This document shows positions 19,844 to 27,877 of a DNA stretch of 64,000 nucleotides, piece by piece. Source of the DNA: Gammaproteobacteria bacterium (GTDB lineage: Bacteria > Pseudomonadota > Gammaproteobacteria > Pseudomonadales > Azotimanducaceae_A); assembly GCA_012960755.1 (NCBI GenBank), contig DUAT01000073.1:1-64000 (forward strand). Reading direction: 5' to 3'. Position 1 is the stretch's first letter. Each line of letters opens with the position of its first letter. The notes beneath the pieces are model-generated. The model had not been told where the DNA came from, did no database searches, and was given only the letters and a program-made list of their open reading frames with translations. The translations under genes and the position numbers were made by a program.

Positions 19844-19861
19844 GAGCAAACTTGATGCCAA
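19844..19861 (-). promoter_or_regulatory. Sigma-54 promoter for amt
   Basis: Read on the minus strand the sequence is TTGGCATCAAGTTTGCTC. It matches the sigma-54 consensus (TGGCAC-N5-TTGCW) with GG at -24 and GC at -12 separated by exactly 10 bases. It lies about 60 bases before the amt start. Nitrogen-regulated amt genes are commonly under NtrC and sigma-54, so position and function agree. Confidence 0.75.
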
Positions 19862-19947
19862 GCTCGCTTTCAAAACGATCAAACTTCCACAGAGCCCTGT
19901 TACCGGGGCTTGTAACGACCAGAATAGTCAGATTCGGAGTGATTTGG

Positions 19948-19963
19948 TGGTGCAGGCGCACCA
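19948..19963. promoter_or_regulatory. Palindrome upstream of the amt sigma-54 promoter, possible activator site
   Basis: TGGTGC-AGGC-GCACCA is a perfect 6-bp inverted repeat centred about 95 bases upstream of the sigma-54 promoter, a normal distance for an NtrC enhancer. The arms are the NtrC half-sites in reverse order (the consensus is GCACC...GGTGC). An overlapping GCACCATATCGATGCAC fits the consensus orientation only partly. Activator identity is therefore uncertain. Confidence 0.4.
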
Positions 19964-20069
19964 TATCGATGCACATATATGAGGCAGAGTCGCTTTTCAC
20001 GCCCTCTTTCGATGCGCTCTTCCGACAAAACGGGGGTCCCAAACTGGCACCCCGTCAAGCCCGTCGAGA

Positions 20070-21236
20070 TCAGTCGAGTCTTTCGATAATCGTGCCGGTA
20101 CCTAAACCACCGCCGCAGCACATGGCGATCAAGGCATATTTACCACCACTGCGTTCCAGTTCATGCAATGCAGTTGTAATCAAACGTGCGCCGGTACTCC
20201 CGGTGGGATGCCCCAGTGCAATTGCACCACCGTTGACGTTGGTCTTCGCAGGATCAATACCCAGGTCTTTCTCCCAGGCGAGGACCACGGAGGCAAACGC
20301 CTCGTTGACCTCGAAGATATCAATGTCATCAATCGTCAGCCCGGCCCGGTCAAGTACTTTGCGGGTAGCGGGAATCGGTCCTTTCAGCATGGTGACAGGG
20401 TCAACACCTACCAGGGTTGTGGCGACGATCTTTGCTCTGGGTTTCAGGCCATGTTTCTTAACAGCATCTTCTGACGCCATGATCACACAGGCTGCACCAT
20501 CAGAAATCTGCGAGGAACTTCCCGCAGTATGGAGTTCCTGACCGGCAACGGCATCCAGGCCCTGCAAGGATTCGAGTGTTGTTGCTCGCAAACCTTCGTC
20601 TTTGCTGATTGTTTTCGTTTCACCGGTGGGCTTGAATTCCTTATCGAGCACTGGCGCTTCAATGGGAACGATCTCGCGATCGAAACGATTTTCTTCCCAG
20701 GCTTTTCCCGCCTTTTCCTGGCTCGCCAGTCCAAATGCGTCTGTGTGTTCCCGGGTGATCTGGTATTCTTCTGCAATCATCGCCGCGCCCATGAACTGGC
20801 TCGTGGGCTGGTAATGCTCCATATAGCTATCTCCCATCGGAGAACCACCTTGCATATTGGAACCCAGGGGAACACGGCTCATCATCTCGACCCCGCAACT
20901 CATGACAATCTCTTCAATGCCTGCCGCGATCATTGACGCACCCATGGTTGTCGCCTGCTGGCTTGAACCGCATTGCGAATCAACGGTTGTCGCTGGTACT
21001 TCAAGGGGCAATCCCTGGGACAGCCACGCGATCCGGGCAATATTGAACGCCTGTTCCCCGACCTGGGAAACACAGCCGCCAATCACCTGGTCTATGTTTG
21101 CGGGATCTATGCCACTGCGATCCAGTGCACCTTTCTGGACTGCACCTAAAAGATCTGCTGGTTTCAGTCCCGCCAGACCCTTGCCTCTTTTGCCTATGGC
21201 ACTTCGGCATGCTTCTACGATATATACATCACCCAT
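20070..21236 (-). CDS. Thiolase family protein (acetyl-CoA acetyltransferase type)
   Basis: The 388-residue protein is a complete thiolase. The nucleophilic Cys is in DSQCGSSQQA near residue 89, the catalytic His in GGAIALGHPTGSTGAR near 345, and the second Cys in MCCGGGLGTG near 378. It joins or splits acyl-CoA and acetyl-CoA. The longer QALA-type loop of trifunctional FadA proteins is not obvious; the substrate class is likely medium or short acyl-CoA but cannot be fixed. A GAGGAA site precedes ATG 21236. It stands 75 bases downstream of two thioesterases on the same strand. Confidence 0.93.
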   Translation of the reverse strand: MGDVYIVEACRSAIGKRGKGLAGLKPADLLGAVQKGALDRSGIDPANIDQVIGGCVSQVGEQAFNIARIAWLSQGLPLEVPATTVDSQCGSSQQATTMGASMIAAGIEEIVMSCGVEMMSRVPLGSNMQGGSPMGDSYMEHYQPTSQFMGAAMIAEEYQITREHTDAFGLASQEKAGKAWEENRFDREIVPIEAPVLDKEFKPTGETKTISKDEGLRATTLESLQGLDAVAGQELHTAGSSSQISDGAACVIMASEDAVKKHGLKPRAKIVATTLVGVDPVTMLKGPIPATRKVLDRAGLTIDDIDIFEVNEAFASVVLAWEKDLGIDPAKTNVNGGAIALGHPTGSTGARLITTALHELERSGGKYALIAMCCGGGLGTGTIIERLD

Positions 21237-21311
21237 AACGGGTTCCTCTTTGCTTGGTTGAATTCATGGTTTATTAATTCTGCGTAGGATAAATGTCTGG
21301 AGCAGAAAAGG

Positions 21312-21749
21312 CTAACTTGGGGTTAACAAAAACTGGCCATGGGCTGCCGCAATCGGTTTGGCTTTTTCTTCCTGCCAGATTTCCGCTCGCACATTCGCCA
21401 CTCGCCTGCCCTGCCGGGTCACGATGGCACGGCCATAAGTATCAACGGGGCGCCCGGAACGAAGAAAGTCGATGGATATATCCACGGTTTTCGGCAGTCG
21501 TTCAACCGAGGCATCGGACAGTAACTGAATCACGGCGGTAATTTCAAGGAAGGCTCCAATAGCACCACCGTGAATCGCGGGCAGATTCGGATTACCGATA
21601 AGCATTTCCCGGAATGGCAGGATGGTGGTGATCTCCGTGCCTTTTCTTTCCACCTGAATGCCAAGGAACCTGGCATAAGGCACATGCTCGATCAACAATC
21701 CAAAATCCAGTTCCTGTCCGTCCTTGCGTAACTCCTGCAGAATCTTCAC
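21312..21749 (-). CDS. PaaI-type hot-dog thioesterase, second of a pair
   Basis: The 145-residue hot-dog protein has the 4HBT/PaaI pattern: LPAIHGGAIGAFLEITAVIQLL, where HGG and the Glu/Asp on the long helix form the active site, then VDISIDFLRSGRPVDTYGRAIVTRQGRRVANVRAEI. It should hydrolyse acyl-CoA thioesters in the cytoplasm. Its start overlaps the stop of the neighbouring thioesterase by four bases (21746-21749), so the two may form one heteromeric enzyme. Confidence 0.88.
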   Translation of the reverse strand: MKILQELRKDGQELDFGLLIEHVPYARFLGIQVERKGTEITTILPFREMLIGNPNLPAIHGGAIGAFLEITAVIQLLSDASVERLPKTVDISIDFLRSGRPVDTYGRAIVTRQGRRVANVRAEIWQEEKAKPIAAAHGQFLLTPS

Positions 21750-22186
21750 AGGTTTTTACCGGAGATATTGGGTGTGCCCAGCATAAACGCGGCGACCGAC
21801 GTGGCAACGGGGTCCTGCGGATCACCCTGGTGCGCAAAACCACGCACAAAGGCAATAGTGCGGGTCATCTTGTAGCACTCGGCCTCGACGATTAACTCCA
21901 CCTTGGGCACTGCGGGTTTCATGTAGTCTATTCGAATGTCCAGTGTCGCCATACTCTGGCCTTCTACCCAGTCTTCATGGCAACGCACAGACCATCCAGA
22001 CGCATTATCCAGTGTCGCAGTGATGACACCACCATGTATAACCCCGGTATCAGGATCGCCCACGAGATGTTCGGCATAAGGTACGCGGACTATGCATTTG
22101 CGGTCTTTCAAATCAACGAGTTCAACACCCATCGCTTTTGCATGGGGTGGGAGTTCAGACATATTTGTGGGTTTAGATACCACCAC
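21746..22186 (-). CDS. PaaI-type hot-dog thioesterase, first of a pair
   Basis: The 146-residue protein has the same fold as its overlapping neighbour: DTGVIHGGVITATLDNASGWSV carries HGG and an Asp in the position used by PaaI for water activation, followed by TLDIRIDYMKPAVPKVELIVEAEC. It begins one base after the sulfotransferase gene ends and is coupled to the second thioesterase by an ATGA overlap. The two copies diverge strongly, so they are not a recent duplication. Confidence 0.88.
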   Translation of the reverse strand: MVVSKPTNMSELPPHAKAMGVELVDLKDRKCIVRVPYAEHLVGDPDTGVIHGGVITATLDNASGWSVRCHEDWVEGQSMATLDIRIDYMKPAVPKVELIVEAECYKMTRTIAFVRGFAHQGDPQDPVATSVAAFMLGTPNISGKNL

Positions 22187-22816
22187 CTAATCCTGGCGGC
22201 TCGCAGACTGGAACCGCTGTAAAAAATCATCGGTTGAATTACTTCGCGGGTAGTCAGTCTTCGGTACCGGGACTTCGAGGAAGTCACACAATGGACCCCA
22301 GCCCTGGGATGCCTCAAACACGAGGAGTCTGTCCGCCGGTACGGTATCAATGACCTCCTGGTTATGGACATTAAACACCTTGATGGCATTATCCTTATCC
22401 GTAAGATCGCCGCCAAACGTGTTCTCAACGACTATTGTTCTAGCCATATTTCGATGGGGATCGTCCAGTGCCCCCTTTGTCATCGTCATACCCTTGAATA
22501 TTGTCGAGTCTGCGCTCTTAAACCAGGCATCAGCATCTCGTTTTGTCAGTATCACTTTCGCATCAGGGTAAAGCTCGATTAACTCCCTCCAGAAATAGCA
22601 TACCGGCCAATCAACAGCACTGTTGTAGCCTTCAAAAACTTCTTCCCAGTCAACAGGCTTCCCCGAGCCTGCGGCCTGCCACAGCGCAATGTGATCAGGT
22701 TTACCAAAAACTTCCATCATATGATGGCAGGGTCCCAGACCTAACTGTTCCAACGCCATTTTCATGGACAACGTGCCTGTTCTTCCGAAACCGGCACCAA
22801 TTACCTTAAGTGGCAT
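22187..22816 (-). CDS. Sulfotransferase family protein (Sulfotransfer_4 type)
   Basis: The 209-residue protein starts VIGAGFGRTGTLSMKMALEQLG, the 5'-phosphosulfate loop of this family (GFGRTGT...S), then CHHMMEV, and YPDAKVILTKRDADAWFKSADSTI, which carries the 3'-phosphate-binding Arg and Ser. It probably uses PAPS or another 3'-phosphonucleotide. It is cytoplasmic, with no membrane segment. It heads a run sulfotransferase-thioesterase-thioesterase-thiolase with 0-75 base gaps. Confidence 0.88.
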   Translation of the reverse strand: MPLKVIGAGFGRTGTLSMKMALEQLGLGPCHHMMEVFGKPDHIALWQAAGSGKPVDWEEVFEGYNSAVDWPVCYFWRELIELYPDAKVILTKRDADAWFKSADSTIFKGMTMTKGALDDPHRNMARTIVVENTFGGDLTDKDNAIKVFNVHNQEVIDTVPADRLLVFEASQGWGPLCDFLEVPVPKTDYPRSNSTDDFLQRFQSASRQD

Positions 22817-22831
22817 TCATCTATCTCCTTC

Positions 22832-22883
22832 AACTTATGTTCCTAACTTATGTTCCTAACTTATGTTCCTAACTTATGTTCGT
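22832..22883. repeat. Tandem 13-bp repeat, four copies
   Basis: Four head-to-tail copies of AACTTATGTTCCT (the last ending GT in place of CT) fill the spacer between the phzF-like and sulfotransferase genes. The unit is identical in the first three copies, so it expanded recently. It lies 16 bases upstream of the sulfotransferase start and may touch its promoter. Confidence 0.95.
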
Positions 22884-22891
22884 GTACTGTC

Positions 22892-23737
22892 CTAACAAAA
22901 CAATTCGCCTTTCGCTACCAGTCCGACTCTGCCGCCAACATTGATGTCGAATTCGCCATCTTGCTTGGTGGCTCGAAGGTGCAGAGTGGAGGGTCGATTG
23001 ATTTCGTAACCCTGTCCTACCCGAATATCGATGCTACTGCTATCAAAATAACCATGCTCAACCAGATAGCTTGCCAGGCAACCGTTTGCACTTCCCGTGG
23101 CGGGGTCCTCTGAAATACCTGCACTACCCGCGTACATACGCGCCGCGATGGACTGGTCACTGTTGTAGCCATCGCGGCAAAATATGAAGGCACCAAAACC
23201 TAGCGATTTCCTTACCGCGCTTCGTCTCAGGGCATCCATGGATACCAGCGGAATCATTGCAAATTCCAGCCCGGTCGAAACAAACTGGGATGGGAAATCC
23301 TCGTCGAGTTCATCCAGTGCCAGACCTAAACTGTCTGCGACGATCTGCCTGTCAAGAATATCACCAAACTCGGGCGATCTTTGTTTCATCCACAGGACGC
23401 CATTTTTGTGAAACGTGACGGGTATTTTTCCTACCTTCAGGTTTAATTCGATTCGATCCACATCCATCGGTGCGATATGTTCCCTGATTAAATATGCAGT
23501 CCCCAGGGTCGGATGTCCGGCAAAAGGCAGTTCATCGGTCGGCGTAAATATCCGAACACTGAATCCACCATCAGAATCCCTGCCCATAAAAAACGTTGTT
23601 TCAGAGAAGTTGAATTCCCGGGCAATCTTTTGCATTTCTTCCGTTGATAAACCGCTGGCATCCGCGACAGTTGCCAGCTGATTGCCGCTATAGGGCCCCT
23701 CATTGAAGACGTCTGTAATGTAGAACGTTCTGGGCAT
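22892..23737 (-). CDS. PhzF family isomerase/epimerase
   Basis: The 281-residue protein opens FYITDVFNEGPYSGNQLATV and has the catalytic Glu region FNFSETTFF near residue 45, then ELPFAGHPTLGTAYLI near 70, and EDPATGSANGCLASYLVEHG near 210, all PhzF hallmarks. The fold is a diaminopimelate-epimerase-like pair of half-barrels. In phenazine makers it isomerises DHHA; no other phenazine gene is here, so this is one of the many general PhzF-like proteins of unknown substrate. Confidence 0.9.
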   Translation of the reverse strand: MPRTFYITDVFNEGPYSGNQLATVADASGLSTEEMQKIAREFNFSETTFFMGRDSDGGFSVRIFTPTDELPFAGHPTLGTAYLIREHIAPMDVDRIELNLKVGKIPVTFHKNGVLWMKQRSPEFGDILDRQIVADSLGLALDELDEDFPSQFVSTGLEFAMIPLVSMDALRRSAVRKSLGFGAFIFCRDGYNSDQSIAARMYAGSAGISEDPATGSANGCLASYLVEHGYFDSSSIDIRVGQGYEINRPSTLHLRATKQDGEFDINVGGRVGLVAKGELFC

Positions 23738-23852
23738 GGCTCTTGTGTTTTTGTGAGTGTGCTCTGGTACAGCTCTCTGCTACAGCTTTCTGTTACATAT
23801 CAGAGAGAATATGGATTATAGTCTTGAAACATCAGTGATTGGTATTTTAGCC

Positions 23853-24548
23853 ATGAAACCAGTTTGTCTTGTCACAGGCGTGGGCCCCGGCACCGGACGG
23901 GCCATTGTCGAACGATTTTCGAAGCAGTACGTCGTCGCGATGCTTGCCCGTAAAGAAGACCGGCTCGCAAGGTTTGTATCCGAAATTGACAATACCCATG
24001 CCTATCCTTGTGATGTTGCCGTTCCACAGCAGTTAACCACGACCCTTGAAACGGTTCGATCCGAACTGGGACATCCCGCGGTCGTCATTCACAACGCGGT
24101 TGGGGGCGCATTCGGAGAGTACCTGGACATAGATCGAGAGACGCTGCAAAAGAATTTCGATGTCAATGTTCTCGCGATGTTGCAACTGGCTCAGGAGGTC
24201 ACTCCCCATATGATCGAGCAAGGCCAGGGCGCATTCATCTGCACCGGTAACACCTCCGCTTTTCGTGGTTCAGCCAATTTCTCCGGCTTCGCGCCAACAA
24301 AAGCTGCGCAAAGAATTCTCGCGGAATCCATGGCAAGAGCGGCGGGGCCCAAGGGTGTTCATGTCGCTTACGTCGCTATCGATGCGGTCATCAACCTGGA
24401 GTGGACTCGGAAAAGATTCAAAGACAAACCCGATGATTTTTTTTGTGAGCCTGGAGATATCGCGGAACACGTCTGGCAGGTCGCGCACCAGGCAAAATCA
24501 GCCTGGACATTCGAATCGGTAATCAGGCCCTTTGGCGAGAAATGGTAG
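23853..24548 (+). CDS. SDR family oxidoreductase with Phe in place of the catalytic Tyr
   Basis: The protein has 231 residues from ATG 23853 (MKPVCLVTG, the usual SDR start). ATG 23811 has the better ribosome site, AGAGAG, and would add 14 residues. The NAD(P) loop is VTGVGPGTGR and the NNAG-like block is VIHNAVGGA. The active-site region reads SGFAPTKAAQRILAESMARAAGPKGVHVAYVAID, in which the YxxxK Tyr is replaced by Phe (FxxxK). SDRs of this FxAFxxxK type are known and may not be ordinary dehydrogenases. It starts about 115 bases from the divergent phzF-like gene. Confidence 0.82.
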   Translation: MKPVCLVTGVGPGTGRAIVERFSKQYVVAMLARKEDRLARFVSEIDNTHAYPCDVAVPQQLTTTLETVRSELGHPAVVIHNAVGGAFGEYLDIDRETLQKNFDVNVLAMLQLAQEVTPHMIEQGQGAFICTGNTSAFRGSANFSGFAPTKAAQRILAESMARAAGPKGVHVAYVAIDAVINLEWTRKRFKDKPDDFFCEPGDIAEHVWQVAHQAKSAWTFESVIRPFGEKW

Positions 24549-24594
24549 GACACTAAACGAGGGAACCTCTGACTAAGGTCGGTATGCCGCATCA

Positions 24595-25764
24595 CTACTT
24601 CCTGAACGGAGAGTGGCCCTCGATATAGTCGATTTCTTCATCGATATATTGCCGTTCCTGTTCAAGGAAATTATAGACGGCTTCACTGAAAGACTTGTTG
24701 ACGATCCAGTGAGCGCTGTAGGTATGCGTCGGCAGATAACCTCTGGCCAGCTTATGCTGGCCCTGGGCCCCCGCTTCGACCCGCTTCAGGCCCCGTTCAA
24801 TGGCAAACTGGATCGCCTGGTAGTAGCACACTTCAAAATGAAGCAGTGGATGATGTTCGATACATCCCCAGTTCCGGCCAAATAGACACTCGCTGCCAAT
24901 GAAGTTAATTGCCCCTGCGATGTATCGACCGCCTCGCTTACACATCACCAGCAGAATATCCTCTGGCATTGATTCACCAATCAGGGAGAAGAACTGACGA
25001 GTCAGATAAGGCGTTCCCCATTTCCGGCTGCCGGTATCGACATAGAACTGGAAGAATGCATCCCAGTGAAGCTCTTTAATTTGCGAACCTGTCAGGCATT
25101 GTATTTCAACACCATTTTCGACGGCAATTCTTCGCTCGCGTCGAATATTCTTCCTTTTCTTGGAACTGAGTTCTGCGAGAAAATCATCAAAACAACCGTA
25201 CTCATTATTCAGCCAGTGAAACTGATTGTGTGTTCTTTGGAGAAAACCCATTTCTCCCATATGTTCATATTGTTGCTTGTTGGCAAAGGTTACATGGACT
25301 GATGATACTTTTAGCTTTTCAGCAACCTGCATCACCCCTGAGATGAGCATCTCTTCATGTTCCCGTGATTCGCCTGAGGTTCTGGTTAACACCCTGCGTC
25401 CCGTTGCCGGTGTAAACGGCACCGAGATCTGCAATTTGGGATAGTAACGACCGCCGGAACGCTCAAAAGCGTCTGCCCAGTTGTAGTCAAATACGTACTC
25501 ACCCTGGGAGTGGCTTTTCAGGTACATGGGCACAACGCCACAGATGCCGGAAGTCTCATGCTCCAACTGCAGGTGATAAGGTGCCCAGCCTGTCTTTGCA
25601 GCGGCTGAGCCACTCTTTTCAAGGGCGTTTAGGAAGTGGTAAGAAACAAACGGGTCATAGGCAATGCCGCAACCCTTATCTTTGAGATAAGGGTTTGCGC
25701 AAGCATCCCAGTCTAATTGACCTACTTCACCAATGGTGCCGACGGGCTTCAGGGTATAGGTCAT
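24595..25764 (-). CDS. FemAB/GNAT-like protein (COG3146, peptidogalycan family)
   Basis: The 389-residue protein matches the DUF482/COG3146 pattern: SYHFLNALEKSGSAA near the start, YVFDYNWADAFERSGGRYYPKLQISVPFTPATG near residue 100, SSKKRKNIRRERR near 200 and FEVCYYQAIQFAIERGLKRVEAGAQGQHKLARGY near 330. The fold is a double GNAT domain related to Fem aminoacyl transferases, but the reaction is not established. It is cytoplasmic, of normal length, and transcribed toward the SDR gene. Confidence 0.88.
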   Translation of the reverse strand: MTYTLKPVGTIGEVGQLDWDACANPYLKDKGCGIAYDPFVSYHFLNALEKSGSAAAKTGWAPYHLQLEHETSGICGVVPMYLKSHSQGEYVFDYNWADAFERSGGRYYPKLQISVPFTPATGRRVLTRTSGESREHEEMLISGVMQVAEKLKVSSVHVTFANKQQYEHMGEMGFLQRTHNQFHWLNNEYGCFDDFLAELSSKKRKNIRRERRIAVENGVEIQCLTGSQIKELHWDAFFQFYVDTGSRKWGTPYLTRQFFSLIGESMPEDILLVMCKRGGRYIAGAINFIGSECLFGRNWGCIEHHPLLHFEVCYYQAIQFAIERGLKRVEAGAQGQHKLARGYLPTHTYSAHWIVNKSFSEAVYNFLEQERQYIDEEIDYIEGHSPFRK

Positions 25765-25817
25765 AACCCGTTATAAATTGCTACAGGCAAATTGATCCTG
25801 ACAGTTGGACGGTCGAA

Positions 25818-26852
25818 TCACAAAATCTCACTGGCAATCAGTTCAAGCGCTTCGGGCTGACCCGCTCCGATCAGCATGCTGCTTACATGCCCATCGATGC
25901 CAGCCTGTTTCCAGGCTTTCAGCCGCTCTTTAATATGCTCCTTCGGACCCACAAGATGGCAGGCATCAACCAGTTCATCGGGAACAGCAGCCATGGCCTG
26001 ATCTTTTTTACCTGCCAGGAACAGATCCTGGATTTTGACGGCTGCATCCTCGAACCCCAGTGCCCTGGCGTAGTCGTTATAAAAATTCTTGTCCCGTGCA
26101 CCCATGCCACCGATGTACAAGGCCATATTACCTTTTACCGGCATCCGACAGGCATCGATGTCATCACCAATAATGCAGGTGATAAATGGCGCAACGTCAT
26201 AGTCCAACATGGTCTTTCCCGCCTTATCCAGGCCTTTCTGGATCGGGCCTTGAAGCACATCAAACCGCTCCGGACTCATCCAGATCGGAAAGACACCGTC
26301 GGCAACTTCTGCGCTGCCTGCGAGTCCACGCGGGGTAATGGACGCGGTATAGATCGGAATGGATGTGTCAGCCTGCAGAATACTCTTCAAAGGTTTACCA
26401 AGGCCCGTTCCGTCTTCGCCGGTGTATGGCAAACTGTAATGGACTCCCTGATGTTCCACGGGCGCTTCACGGGCCATGATCTGTTTGACGATGGATACAT
26501 ATTCTTTTATTCGCGTCACAGGTTTACCGTAGGGCACCCCATGCCAGCCCTCGACGACCTGGGGTCCGGAGGCACCCAGACCCAGTATGAATCGACCATT
26601 GGAGAGCTGGTTCAGCGTCATTGCCGTCATTGCCGTACAGGCCGGAGACCGACCGGGCATCTGCATAATCGCCGTACCGACTTTGATCTTCTCGGTCTGC
26701 GCCAGAATCCATGTTGCGGGTGTTACCGCATCGGACCCATAGGCCTCTGCGGTCCAGATAGAATCATAACCGATATCTTCTGCGCGTTTGATTCGATCAA
26801 TATCAATGTTGATGACCTTGCCGCCGTATCCAGCCAATAGACCAAGTTTCAT
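25818..26852 (-). CDS. LLM class F420-dependent oxidoreductase
   Basis: The 344-residue protein has the luciferase-like barrel opening GLLAGYGGKVINIDIDRIKRAEDIGYDSIWTAEAYG, the block KIKVGTAIMQMPGRSPACTAMTAMTLNQLSNGRFILGLGASGPQVVEGWHG, and a C-terminal LVGPKEHIKERLKAWKQAGIDGH. This matches the F420-specific part of the LLM family rather than FMN enzymes. It lies five bases after another LLM gene and downstream of fbiC, so the cofactor maker and two likely users form one transcription unit. The substrate is unknown. Confidence 0.92.
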   Translation of the reverse strand: MKLGLLAGYGGKVINIDIDRIKRAEDIGYDSIWTAEAYGSDAVTPATWILAQTEKIKVGTAIMQMPGRSPACTAMTAMTLNQLSNGRFILGLGASGPQVVEGWHGVPYGKPVTRIKEYVSIVKQIMAREAPVEHQGVHYSLPYTGEDGTGLGKPLKSILQADTSIPIYTASITPRGLAGSAEVADGVFPIWMSPERFDVLQGPIQKGLDKAGKTMLDYDVAPFITCIIGDDIDACRMPVKGNMALYIGGMGARDKNFYNDYARALGFEDAAVKIQDLFLAGKKDQAMAAVPDELVDACHLVGPKEHIKERLKAWKQAGIDGHVSSMLIGAGQPEALELIASEIL

Positions 26853-26857
26853 AGTGG

Positions 26858-27853
26858 TTATCCCTTAAAGTTATTTCCAGTAAATGCGTTGTAAGTTGCC
26901 TCAGATTCTCCAGGCGAAACACAAGATATGATATGGGTCGTGATACCCATTTCACCATATTCGCGAATACGATCATGGCACTGTTCTTTCGTACCAAGGA
27001 TCGCAATATCATCCACCAGTTGATCGTCCAGCGCGCCAGTGGTTTTTGCCCGGTCCTTGGCTGCCCAGCCTTCAGCTATGGTTTTGGCCACCTCTTCATA
27101 ACCAGACCAGGCCAGGAACGCGTTGTATACCGGTGTCGCATAATAGGGCGCGAAACCCGCGCGAATCATATTGCGCGCGTTATCGATTTCATCAGTCACA
27201 ATTACCTGGTGTCGACAAACAATTTCGACATCCTCAAGTTTCTTGCCAGCCCTTTCTGCGCCAACTTTTATATGTTCCATCATGCGTGGCAGGCTGTTCT
27301 TGGGGAACAGGTTTAAAATCACGCCGTCACTGAATTCTGCGGCGGTTTCCAGCATTTTGCCACGTAATGCCGCCATATAAACCGGCTGTGCATCCGCTTC
27401 CAGGGGCAGTTGCCGATAGCCTTTGCTTTTGACGGTCGTTCCGTCGAAATCTGTCTTCTCACCTTTAAGCATTTGCTTGATCAACAGGGTGGTTTCCTTG
27501 ACGCGACTCAAAGGTTTTTCAAATGTCAGGCCATGCCAGTTCTCCATCATCGTCTGACTGGATGAACCGAGCCCAAGAATAAACCGCCCGCCGGATAACT
27601 GGTGTAACACATGGGCTGTCGATGCCAGCACTGCGGGTGTTCGGGAAAATACAGGAATGATCGCGGTACCGATGCGACAGCGACTGGTGTTCAGCGCTAC
27701 GGCTGCTGCTGTGGTGAGGGCATCGACACCGTTACTGTCTGCAAACCATAAATCGTCATAACCTTCACCTTCGGCCCACTTCGCCTGGTCAATGGTGAGA
27801 TGAACTCCCCGGGGATCAGGCAGGGTCAATGCGGTTCGTTGTGGTACAGGCAT
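26858..27853 (-). CDS. LLM class F420-dependent oxidoreductase
   Basis: The 331-residue protein starts at ATG 27853 behind an AGAAGGA site. It shows LTIDQAKWAEGEGYDDLWFADSNGVDALTTAAAVALNTSRCRIGTAIIPVFSRTPAVLAS and LSGGRFILGLGSSSQTMMENWHG, the LLM barrel with the F420-side motifs. Likeness to the next gene is clear but distant, so it is an old duplication. It begins 24 bases after fbiC. It probably uses reduced F420 to reduce an unsaturated or carbonyl substrate; which one is not shown. Confidence 0.92.
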   Translation of the reverse strand: MPVPQRTALTLPDPRGVHLTIDQAKWAEGEGYDDLWFADSNGVDALTTAAAVALNTSRCRIGTAIIPVFSRTPAVLASTAHVLHQLSGGRFILGLGSSSQTMMENWHGLTFEKPLSRVKETTLLIKQMLKGEKTDFDGTTVKSKGYRQLPLEADAQPVYMAALRGKMLETAAEFSDGVILNLFPKNSLPRMMEHIKVGAERAGKKLEDVEIVCRHQVIVTDEIDNARNMIRAGFAPYYATPVYNAFLAWSGYEEVAKTIAEGWAAKDRAKTTGALDDQLVDDIAILGTKEQCHDRIREYGEMGITTHIISCVSPGESEATYNAFTGNNFKG

Positions 27854-27877
27854 GTTTTTTCCTTCTACTGGTAACTA

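Noticed and set aside
19833..20042. Short open frame between amt and the thiolase as a gene
   Set aside because: It has no ribosome site or family likeness and overlaps the sigma-54 promoter region.
22832..22883. CRISPR array
   Set aside because: The 13-bp units are directly adjacent without spacers and no cas gene is present; the same holds for the 10-bp repeat at 59901-59956.
22892..23737. PhzF as evidence of a phenazine cluster
   Set aside because: No other phz gene occurs in the window, and PhzF-like proteins are widespread outside phenazine makers.
23757..23852. N-terminal extension of the SDR as part of the protein
   Set aside because: The longest frame lacks a ribosome site and family likeness begins at the ATG at 23853; ATG 23811 remains possible.
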